Below are positions 55,385 to 64,000 of a DNA stretch of 64,000 nucleotides, piece after piece. A model generated the notes under the pieces. It did not search any database. It saw nothing but the letters and a program-made list of their open reading frames with translations, and had not been told where the DNA came from. Made by a program: the position numbers and the translations under genes. The stretch comes from Cornus controversa (Eukaryota; Streptophyta; Magnoliopsida; Cornales; Cornaceae). The stretch covers positions 27,271,797-27,335,796 of the forward strand of contig CM048850.1 of the NCBI GenBank assembly GCA_026545225.1, in the 5' to 3' direction. Every line of letters starts with the position of its first letter. Position 1 is the first letter of the stretch.

Positions 55385-58300
55385 TGCCCCCTCAAGATGG
55401 AGCTCCTAGAGGAGAGTCCAATCTTGTCCCTGAGATAAAGAAATCGAGCTCGCGGTAGTGGTTTGGTGAGGGCATCCGCTAGTTGATCTGTTGATGAGAC
55501 ATGAGCAACACATAGAGCCCCAGTCTGAACTTGATCTCGAATGAAGTGAAAATCAATGGCAACATGCTTCACTGAGAATGAAATACTGGATTGGAACATA
55601 ATTGTGTAGCTCCAACATTGTTGCAGTAGATCATGGGTGATTGAGGTAGCTAAATATGGAGTTCGGTAAGGAGAGAACGCACCCAAGTCAATTCAGCAGC
55701 AATGGCAGCAACAGACCTATATTCAACTTCAGTAGAAGAGCGAGCAATCGTATGTTGCTTCTTGGAACTCCAGGAATAGGATTGCGACCAAGATAAATAA
55801 TATAAGCACTGGTAGAATAGAAATCGTCCTTGTTTCCTGCCCAATCAGCATCAGAAAAGGCATGGAGTGATAGTGGAGAGTCACGATAAAGACAAATGCC
55901 ATGATCAGAAGTACCACAGAGATAACGCAGGAGACGTTTCACAGTAGTCCAATGGTCGGTGGTTGGATGATGCATGTACTGAGACAATTTGTTTACCGCA
56001 AAAGCAATTTCTGGCCGAGTAAGAGACAAGTACTGTAGGCTACCCACAATGGCTCTATATTCAGTTGGGTCGTAAGGGTGGAGCCAGAGTGTAGTGTAAG
56101 TGTTGGACTAGTTGGAAGAGGGGTGAGTACTGATTTGCTATCTATTATGTTGGTACGAACAAGAAGATCTAGCATGTACCATCGTTGAGAAAGAAGGATC
56201 CCATGTTCATGCGGAATGACTTTCACACCAAGGAAATAAGCAAGGGGGCCAAGATCTTTAATGGAGAATCGTTGAGCAAGAGAGCTAACAACCCGGTTGA
56301 CCATATCATTATTGTCACCTGTAATTATGATGTCATTAACATACACAAAGAGATATACACAATAGCTACCAGTGTTGAGGACAAAGAGAGATGTATCTGT
56401 ATGTGAGTTCTGAAATCTAGATGTAACAAAAAACTGGCGAAGCTCATTATACTAGGCACGAGGAGCTTGCTTAAGGCCATATATGGCTTTATGAAGTTTA
56501 CACACATGAGTAGGATAGTCAGGATCAACAAACCCATGCGGTTGAGCCATATAAACATCTTCTGTGAGATGCCCTTGTAGAAAGGCATTATTGACGTCAA
56601 GTTGTCGGAGAGACCAGCCACGATTGATAGCAATGCTGAGGACAAGCCGGATTGTGGTGGGCTTAATGACTGGACTGAATGTATCATTGTAGTCGACACC
56701 AGGTCGCTGGTGAAATCCTTTTGCAACCAACCGAGCCTTGTACCTGTCAATAGAACCATCAGAGTGGCATTTAGTTTGGAAAATCCATTTGCATCTAACA
56801 ATATTTTGGGAGGAAACAGATGGGACTAACTCCCATGTCCTGTTGTGAACAAGAGCATCATATTCTTCAGACATGGCTTAACGCCATTTGGGATCTTTGA
56901 GGGCTTGGGTCGCGGTTGTGGATTCCAACTCAACGGGTTTAGAAAGTTGGGCAGTGAGATTGAGTTTTTGGATAGGTTTGTGAATAACATTTTTGGCTCG
57001 GGTAGTCATAGGATGAGTGGTGTGAGTTTCTGTGATGGTATAGATGGTTGGATATCTGGTTCATTGGAATTTATGGTGGTAGCAGGTGATTGAGGGAAAA
57101 TGGGTGGTGAGGTGAGGGAAGGTGGGTTTGGAGGTATCAGAGTGTTCGAGGGTACATGTGGAGCAGGTGGTGTCGGAACATCGCTTAAGGGCATAGAAAG
57201 AGACCTTTCGGTAGATGGCGTGGAGAGTGACCGAGACTGAGTGTTGGATGATGGAAGATGTATAATTGGTGGAATCCAAGTGAAAACAGTTTGTGGTTGA
57301 GGACGAGGTAAGTGGTTGTGAAGAGAAGAGAAAGGAAGAACAGACTCAACAAACTTGACATGACAAGAGATAAACATTTTAGAGGTAGAAGGATCATAAC
57401 AAAAGTAGGCACTCTGAGTAAGAGAATAGCCAAGAAAGACACAGGGAGTGGAGCGAGATTCGAGTTTGTGAGAAGAATAAGGCCGAAGCCAGGGGTAGCA
57501 TAGGCAACCAAAGACCCTAAGTTTAGAGTAGTTTGGAGGAATATTAAAAATCTTTTCAAAAGGTGAAGAGAGATTTAGTGTTGGAGTGAGCATACGATTT
57601 ATGAGGTAGACAACAGTGGTGAAGGCATGAGACCAAAAGTTAAAGGAAGGGAAACATAAGAGAGAAGTGTGAGACTAGTTTCTACTACGTGACAGTGATG
57701 TTTTTCAGAAAAATCATTATGTTCTGGTGTGTGAGTTGGAGTTGTAAGGTGGGAAATACCATGAGTGGCTAAGTACGAAGTGAGACCAATATATTCTCCA
57801 CCATTATCAGAAAAAAGGGTTATGATTTTTCGGTTAAAGTAGTTTTCAACAATAGTTTTGAATCTTATAAAGACATCATGAACATCCGATTTGTGCTTGA
57901 TTGGATAAATTTATATATATTTTGTATAGTGGTCAACAAAGAGTACATAGTATTTAAAGCCATCATTGGAGAGGACGGGAGAAGTCCGCACATCAGAAAA
58001 GAGGATTTCAAGAGGTTTGGTATAAAAGTAGTAGAAAATGGTAATTTGTGACTTTTATAGCAGTGACATGCATTATATGAAAAATTGGGCGAAATGGAAA
58101 ACGAAAAATCTAATTTATACTGAGACGCAACATGTTTTAGAATAGAAAGAGCGGGATGACCTAATCTATGATGCCACTCGGACGAAGTGGTCTTGACATT
58201 AGAGAAAGCAAGTAAAGGTGATTTCACGGATGAGGAAGCCGGCCACTCATACACTCCATCCTTCATTTGGCCCGTTAAGAGGATTGCCCCCGTGCGAAGT

Positions 58301-58710
58301 TCCTTCACAAGAAAAGAAGCTGGTAAGAATTCAATGGATACGTTATTAGTGGTGCAAAATTGAGAAATAGATATTAAATTCCTTTTCATGCTAGGAACAC
58401 AGGGAACATTAGATAAGGTAAAGGAAATGGTAGGGGTAGTGAAGGAAGTGGAACCAGTATGTGTAATGGGTAGACCTGTGCCATCACCAATCATAACATC
58501 GTCTGTGCCTGTATATGGTGCATGAAGAGATAAGTTGCTCAGGTCAGCAGTGACATGATGAGATGCACCACTGTCAAGGAGCCATGATGGAGTGGCGGAT
58601 GCTGAAGTGGCTGCAAAATGAGCCCGAGGTTACCACGGTGCAGTAGAACGAGTAGGCAGAGATCGAGGTGAGGACGACAAGTCATTCGGTATAAGGCAAA
58701 ATGAAGGGCA
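55380..58710 (-). pseudogene. Copia-2 pol (protease, integrase, reverse transcriptase, RNase H), disrupted
   Basis: Integrase N-terminal domain in 58,494-57,865 (W-H-H-R-L-G-H-P-A, with T-N-N-V-S-I-E-F upstream). The C-terminal integrase part is in 57,593-57,006 (L-R-V-F-G-C-L-C-Y-P-W-L, C-V-F-L-G-Y-S). Reverse transcriptase spans 56,874-55,993, with [19 protein letters not shown] and G-L-K-Q-A-P-R-A. The Trp after the last motif is TAG (56,452-56,454), and the catalytic Y-V-D-D reads Y-V-N-D (Asn codon 56,335-56,337). RNase H (56,047-55,357) includes S-D-A-D-W-A-G and [13 protein letters not shown]. Several further frameshifts occur. The element cannot produce active enzymes. Confidence 0.9.
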
Positions 58711-59652
58711 TCATTTGGCAGTTTGACCCTGAATACCACAAATCTGATAGTAGCCAAGATATGGCTGTAGTGGTGGTCGAGCACCCCAAGGCTGATTCGG
58801 GCCGGGAGAAGGGCGCCAGTTGTTGGTGGAAGATAGATGCCATCCGGTGTTGGTGGATCCAAAAGGTGGCAATGGTGTGTGAGGCGACAATGGACGCCAC
58901 CTAGAGGTAAGAGAGCCTATATTGATGCGTTGAGCGGGATTTACAGAGGCTGGTAGATAAGACTGATTAGGCTTCTTCTCTTGCAAATGTGCTTCAAAAG
59001 TGAGTAGTTTTTCATGAAGTTCATCAATAGTGAGGGCTGTATCACGAGCGTGAACGGCATTGACAAGGTATTTGTAATCACTACCAAGACCATCAAGAAT
59101 TTTTTCCGTGAGATCATCGTCGTCCATAGGGACTCCAAGAAGAGCAAGTTCATCGTCTCGGGTTTTGACAAATTGTAGAAAATCAGTAACACTCTGAGAA
59201 CCTTTGGTGGGATTTTTGAGGTGACCTTTAACTTGTTTGATCCAGCCTTGAGATGGTTTAGCATATGTATTAGCAAGAATCATCTAAGCTTGATGAAAGG
59301 TGGTTGCACGAGCAATAAAAGGAATGATAGTAGGAGTAAGTGAGCCAATGATAGCATTGAGTATAAGTTGATCCTGATGAATCCAAAAGGTATAAACCAG
59401 GTTCAATTGAGTTGTTTGATTTGCAGTGATAGTGTCAGGTGGTCAAGGTTTGGTACCGTCAATATAGCCAAGGAGATCATAACCAACAAAAAGGGTTTGA
59501 AATTGGAGTTTCCATGAGGTATAATTGGTGGAGGATAGTTTAAGAGGGACTTGGGCAGAAACGTTGATGGCAATAAGTGCTTGGTTTGCATCGTTTGCAT
59601 TGGGGATTGTGGGAGTAGTAATAGCAGTGGTGGGAGAGCTTTGAGTGGTCAT
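58711..59652 (-). pseudogene. Copia-2 gag, disrupted
   Basis: ATG at 59,652 gives M-T-T-Q-S-S-P and, soon after, the Copia gag N-terminal motif L-S-S-T-N-Y-T-S-W-K-L-Q-F. A stop interrupts at 59,443. The block 59,283-58,711 continues the gag polyprotein domain: Q-G-W-I-K-Q-V-K-G-H-L-K-N, then V-T-D-F-L-Q-F-V-K-T-R-D-D-E-L-A-L-L-G, then L-D-G-L-G-S-D-Y-K, then L-T-I-D-E-L-H-E-K-L-L-T-F-E. A proline-rich tail follows. Confidence 0.88.
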
Positions 59653-59655
59653 GGT

Positions 59656-59667
59656 GCTTTGATACCA
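59656..59667 (-). other. Primer-binding site (initiator tRNA-Met) of Copia-2
   Basis: The plus strand reads 'gctttgatacca', so the minus strand reads TGGTATCAAAGC, directly next to the LTR. Confidence 0.9.
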
Positions 59668-59921
59668 TAATACGTTTGAAGATATGAGAGAATATGGCAT
59701 ACTCTTCTATTGATCAATATCGGTATAAATATACATTGTTCATGACACTTAATTATCTATAATTAAGGTAGACCAAAACAATCTCCTCAAATAAGGAAAT
59801 AGCTAAACAGTCTCCTATAATAAAGGTATAGAAAGTCAAATAAAATCACAAACGAAATATCTACAATTAAATCAAATATTATCTACAATTAAATCAAATA
59901 TTTTGAGGATTATCTCTAACA
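59668..59921 (-). repeat. Copia-2 LTR (5' LTR)
   Basis: Begins 'taatacgtttgaagat' and ends 'gattatctctaaca', followed by 'tttat'. The first eight bases inside, 'tgatacca', start the primer site. Confidence 0.92.
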
Positions 59922-60398
59922 TTTATAACATTAAATTTAAGCGAAACAATCTCTACGATGCATAGTAATATTTAATTGAATTGAAAATCAAAGGAAAATC
60001 TAGTTTTTTTTTTTTAAGGGAGAGAAAAACTTAATTTTACTTAAATAGAAACTTCGTTGTATAGTTCAATAAGCAAGTCAAGGAAAGATTGTTTGATTTA
60101 AGAAGGGAATTTTTAGAAATTATATTATTATGTGATTAAATTTATTTTTAATTATTATATAATATATTTTACATATATTTATAGTGTGTGTGTATATATA
60201 CCGTGTAATTTCAATACGAGAGAGAAAAAAACTTGAGAGGGAATTCAAGAGTTCCGACTTTAATAAAAAAAAGTAATTATGGTATTAAAAATATGATAAC
60301 CAAGTATTTTATAGTTTGGGAACTATTTTGTAAATTTCATTTAGAAAAGAGAAAGAGTGAAGCCTCTCTGGTCATTAGTGGAGGGCGAATATCAACCA

Positions 60399-60464
60399 CC
60401 TATATATATATGTATATATATATGTATATATATATATATGTATATATATATATGTATATATCTA
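60399..60464. repeat. TA-rich microsatellite
   Basis: Interrupted (TA)n with 'tatgta' words, directly beside the right end of the TIR element. Confidence 0.9.
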
Positions 60465-61630
60465 TGAAGCGTAAAGGCTAGAAAGTATTGAATACTCTAT
60501 AACACCGAAAATATAATACATAAGGGATATACTTAGTTTGTATTCTTTATTGCTAAGAGAAATAGTAAATATTCGTAAATCAGAAATACTGCATAGTAAA
60601 TGCTCTAGAAACTTGAGGGCTTGCTTGGTTTGCAACTGTAAAAACAGTTTTCTGTTTTCAATTTTTTCATTTTTAGAAAATCAAAACAAAAAATTGTTTC
60701 CAATTTTTTTAGTTTTCAGAAAATCAAAACAGAAAATTGTTTCCAATTTTTTCAGTGAATTAGTTTAAAATTTCACTTGGTTGGTAAAATTACAAAACTA
60801 TTTTCAGAGAACAAAAACTCATTAGTCTACTTGGTTGTATTTATGAACCAGTTTTTAGAAAATAATTTTTACTTTATTTTTCTTAAATCTAATAATACAA
60901 ATTTTATTAATAAGTGTTGGAGGTGCATTACTTTTAAGCTAGTGTTTTTAACTTAATAAATTTACTTGTACTGAAATAATTTTTTGAACAAATAAAATAA
61001 AAAAAATTGCGCATTATTATAATAAAAAATAATTTTTACTAATTAAAGTAATTCTCAAATTATATCAAATAAATGAAAGGAATATAATTTTTTTTTTGTG
61101 AAAATTAACCAAATTGTATAATTGTATTATTATGTATAATTGTGTATCCAAACATATCTTATGAGACTTGTGTGCACAGTGCATTTATACAGCACATCTA
61201 TGCTCTATGCTCCTTTTATGATTCTTTTGTTGAATAATTATATGACCAAAGTCAGGTCATTGAGGATATATATATATATATATATATATATATTACATTT
61301 AAGTTTTGCATTTGAATTTTTCTCCAAAAAAATTTCATCATCTAGCGGTCAAAAATACTTAAAAATTCGATCTGACAGTTCAAAATATCTATGTTTATCT
61401 ACGGTTTAAAACTACTCTCAGTATCTACAATCAATGGTCATCATTCACCAACTACTTTCTATATCACACTCTCCCACTCATTCATTTCTTTTCTCTCTTT
61501 TCTTTTATATCTCTCTCTTTTCTCTCTCCTATTTTATATCTCTGTCTTTATGTTACGGATTAGATCTCTCTACCTTTATGTTAGTTCTCTCTCTTTTATT
61601 TCTTTTCTCTCTCCTCTTTCAGTTTTTTTT
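60465..61630. other. Non-coding spacer with tandem repeats
   Basis: A 45-bp direct repeat ('agaaaatcaaaac' .. 'attgtttccaa') occurs at about 60,665-60,750. A TA microsatellite lies at 61,266-61,293. CT-rich tracts at 61,480-61,630 produce spurious Ser/Leu-rich frames. Confidence 0.55.
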
Positions 61631-61631
61631 T

Positions 61632-61990
61632 CTTTCAGATTGTAGGTTATATATATCTCTCTCTTACTGACTATTTTTTGTTTTTTTTGTTGATATATTG
61701 CAGATCCATATCATATCACTCTTTATATTGCAGATCCAGCACTTGCAGATCTAGAGATTGTCGGTTACATCTCTTTCTTTATGTTACTAATTAGTTTTTG
61801 TTTTTTTTTTCTTTTCTTTCAAATTATAGGTTATATATCTCTCTCTCTCTGTTATTGACTATTTTTTTTATATATATTGCAGATCCATATCATATCACTC
61901 TCTATACTGCAGATCCAGCACTTGCTGAGGTTTGCAACAGATCCAGCACTCAGTTCGTGTGCGAGATTTGCAACAAAACTCCGGCAGCGA
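61632..61990 (+). repeat. Tandem duplication of about 180 bp
   Basis: Two copies, each starting 'ctttca.att.taggttatat' and containing 'ttgcagatccatatcatatc' (61,699 and 61,878) and 'gcagatccagcacttgc'. The second copy runs into the GC-richer stretch before the PGK fragment. Confidence 0.8.
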
Positions 61991-62283
61991 ATGAGCACGA
62001 AGGTTCGGCCCCAACCGTGGCCCACCCATCACCGGTGCTCCTTGGAGTACATCGACCGTTGGAGTTGTTGCCTTTGTCACCGGGAACTCTGATGGCCACG
62101 AACCGGTTTGTGTGTAAGATCTGAACAAAATTCCAGCCTCAGCTGTGGCCCACCCCACACCGGCACCACTTCAAGTTGTTCTTGAACGTCGGCGCCGCTG
62201 TGCGCCCTTTTCTCAACCTCCACATGGCTGCTAGACTCAGATCCCTCAAAGCGAGCAGCAAAGCCTTGAGAGGGGTGGCGTCG

Positions 62284-62510
62284 ATGGCTAAGAAGAGTGT
62301 CGGAGACCTCACAGTGGCAGACTTGAAGGGGAAGAAGGTCTTCGTAAGAGCTGAGTTAAAGCACTTCACCATTAAGGAATTAGATCATTTGATTGTAAAG
62401 GCTGATTTGAACAGAAAATCACTTGATTCAAGCTGCTGGGGCTAAATTCATTCTCTCCAGTCATCATCGCCACCATCGCCACCATCAGTGAACCCGAAAG
62501 GAGTTGTCAA
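62284..62510 (+). pseudogene. Phosphoglycerate kinase N-terminal fragment
   Basis: ATG at 62,284 opens [25 protein letters not shown], which is the conserved start of plant cytosolic phosphoglycerate kinase (glycolysis, ATP formation from 1,3-bisphosphoglycerate). The following residues do not match. A second block in another frame (62,432-62,466) reads [11 protein letters not shown], and a third (62,491-62,505) reads N-P-K-G-V, both PGK-like. So the region between the first two motifs is deleted or rearranged, with frame changes, and the substrate- and ATP-binding remainder is absent. Upstream frames extend it with an unrelated leader ([14 protein letters not shown]). It is most likely a captured or truncated gene fragment. 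Confidence 0.75.
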
Positions 62511-62579
62511 AATCGAGAAGTCATCGCCGTCGTTAGCTTACGAGGCATTTTATGTGCAAAACAGAACGTTGAAGGTAGG

Positions 62580-64000
62580 TGATAAGAAAAAGTAGAGTTC
62601 TTTGCTAATGCGAATGGATTAAAGCAGGTCATTCCCTACCTTTTTGGTACTATTCATTTCCTTGGTATAATGAGTATGATGTACTCTATAGATATAGATA
62701 TACAGTATACAACTAATGTTTTGCCATATCTCAAAATAGTCAAATTTTATCAGAAGTTATGTATAGATTGTGGTATGAAACTATTTAAGTATATATAGAA
62801 GACAGTGGTGACATTGAATATGTTGTGTTAATTTAATACTCCTACTGATTTTTACCCTTTTTTTTTTTTGAGTTTTCTATCTGTTTTAATTGTGATTATT
62901 ATGAGCTATATAGGTAATTGGCGATTCTAGATCTTATAATTGGATCCACTCTTGAACCAAATTTAGTTAGTGATCTATGGGCAACCCTCTATCTTTGTCT
63001 TTCTATATTATTATCAATTGATTAACAACTACTCGTCAACTGTTTTAATTGGACTATTTGGTTATTATGATCTGATTAACAAATACTGATTAACTGTTTT
63101 AATTGGACTATTTGGTTTGATGATTTCTAGACAATAGAAAACAATTTTTGTAAATGAGTTTTCTTTTTCTTTGAATTCATAAAGATTTTTGCTGATGTTG
63201 TTGTAACATTTTCCTTTTAATTTTTGGTTTTTGTATTTTGAATCTTTGAGATAAAAACAAAAAATTTCAAAATGGGCCATTTTCAAATCACTTTTTTTTC
63301 TTTATTTTGGGGTTAATTTAAGGCATTTTCAAATCGCTTTCATTTTTGAAGGTGTCAAAATTTATATTTCCAGCATTCACAAAGATTCATTGTTGTATAA
63401 AGATTTTTTAGTGTTAAATAAAGTTCACGTCTGAATCATCAAATTAAAATATGGTCTTTTTTTGGTTTTACAATGAACCAAAATATATATACATACACAC
63501 AAATTATATAAGATCAACCAAGTACTCATGCCAAAAAAAAAATGAAGGTGGGGTTGCTTACCTTAAGTAAGTGATGCTTTTATTTTATGGTAATACCTTT
63601 ATAAGAAACACATATGTATTAAAGTCTGATTTCTAATATATATCCATCACATCACCTTATTAAAAGCAAAGCAACGCATTAAAATGCGTCATAGTGCCTA
63701 CACTAGGTTAGATGTGTAATAATATTATTTTTATTATTATTGTAGCCAAAGATTCTTTTTTCGATGGTGCAAGTTATCTTGCTTTTTTTTTCCATCGTAT
63801 TGTGATTATATAGAAGTTAAAAAGGTCATGGAAGTAAATTCCAAGAAAAAATACATGTTAAAAGCTCAAGAAAAAAAAAAGGAATGATGCTTATAAAAGG
63901 GAAGTGGAAAAAAGATAGAAAGAAAGTAGTGTTTGGATAACTAAAGAGAAAGGAAAAAAAAGGAAAAAACTATAGTCTAAACCTATAGCTTTAATTAACT
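62580..64000. other. Non-coding AT-rich sequence to the window end
   Basis: Contains a short direct repeat around 'aactgttttaattggactatttggtt' (about 63,039 and 63,090). No coding domain, element end or further PGK exon was recognised. Confidence 0.5.

Larger units (their letters stand above)
55131..59921 (-). mobile_element. Complete Ty1/Copia retrotransposon (Copia-2), inactive
   Basis: 4,791 bp. Both LTRs are 254 bp and differ at about nine positions by eye, so it is younger than Copia-1. The 5-bp target duplication 'tttat' is at 55,126-55,130 and 59,922-59,926. The initiator tRNA-Met primer site abuts the right LTR and the purine tract (as 'tgccccctcaaga') abuts the left LTR. Domain order gag, protease, integrase, reverse transcriptase, RNase H on the minus strand is that of Copia. 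The gag start lies only about 16 bp from the LTR. Confidence 0.93.
54495..60397. mobile_element. TIR-family element interrupted by Copia-2
   Basis: The right end, read on the minus strand, is 'ggttgatattcgccctccac' followed by '..ttctaaatgaaatttacaaa'. The left arm at about 54,505 ('aaaaataaaattacaaaaca') matches. The flanks of Copia-2 (55,066-55,130 and 59,922-59,990) align to one continuous stretch of the sister element at about 45,695-45,810. Without Copia-2 the host element would be about 1.1 kb. Confidence 0.5.

Noticed and set aside
58701..58904. Plus-strand frame within Copia-2
   Set aside because: Antisense shadow of gag; no domain.
61391..61670. Ser/Leu/Phe-rich frames of 78-84 codons
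   Set aside because: Produced by CT-rich tracts; two frames of the same tract are both open, which argues against coding.
62176..62445. Functional phosphoglycerate kinase gene start
   Set aside because: Homology stops after about 25 codons and resumes in another frame; no further exons are visible, so it is a fragment.

Overview
This is plant nuclear DNA, very probably from a woody core eudicot. It is AT-rich, with phase-0 GT..AG introns, SINEs with long target-site duplications, Copia and Gypsy LTR retrotransposons using plant-type primer sites, MITE and Mutator-like elements, and the LRR part of a CC-NBS-LRR (At4g27190-like) resistance gene. The species cannot be named from sequence alone. 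No rRNA, tRNA, CRISPR or prokaryotic operon was seen.

Region 1 (1-24,350) is the 3' part of one disease-resistance-type LRR gene on the + strand; its promoter and NB-ARC part lie outside the window. A 3.4-kb unit (one 402-bp LRR exon plus about 3 kb of intron) is repeated head-to-tail four times, so each repeat adds 134 residues in frame. Copies 1-3 are nearly or exactly identical over long stretches. A fifth, decayed unit lies in a 9.6-kb intron holding a SINE (13,395-13,563) and a complete but dead Copia element (14,505-19,086, minus strand). Exons at 20,743, 21,590 and 23,081 finish the gene (about 931 residues visible). A spliced 3' UTR exon follows.

Region 2 (24,350-37,000) is the downstream flank plus a broken paralogous copy ('locus B') of the gene's 3' half. 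Comparing A with B gives clean empty sites for three insertions: a Mutator-like MITE (23,410-23,966) and a solo LTR (24,359-24,787) in A, and a 4.9-kb Gypsy-type element (31,615-36,542) in B. That Gypsy element has gag but no recognisable pol, and carries an antisense plant-mobile-domain (PMD) coding remnant.

Region 3 (37,000-64,000) is a repeat graveyard. It holds a gag-only Gypsy element with GC-rich and 112-bp tandem repeats (38,931-43,099), a Mutator-like foldback element with 9-bp TSD (43,467-44,463), and several members of a 'GATATYCGCACTCC' TIR family. It also has a chromovirus integrase tail, a hAT-like element (49,877-51,598), a 2-oxoglutarate-dioxygenase pseudo-exon (about 52,470-52,870), a Copia element nested in a TIR element (55,131-59,921), and a phosphoglycerate-kinase gene fragment (about 62,284-62,510).

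The resistance gene is the only gene that looks potentially functional; everything else is mobile-element sequence or gene debris. All similarity statements come from reading the sequence and recalling families, not from database searches.
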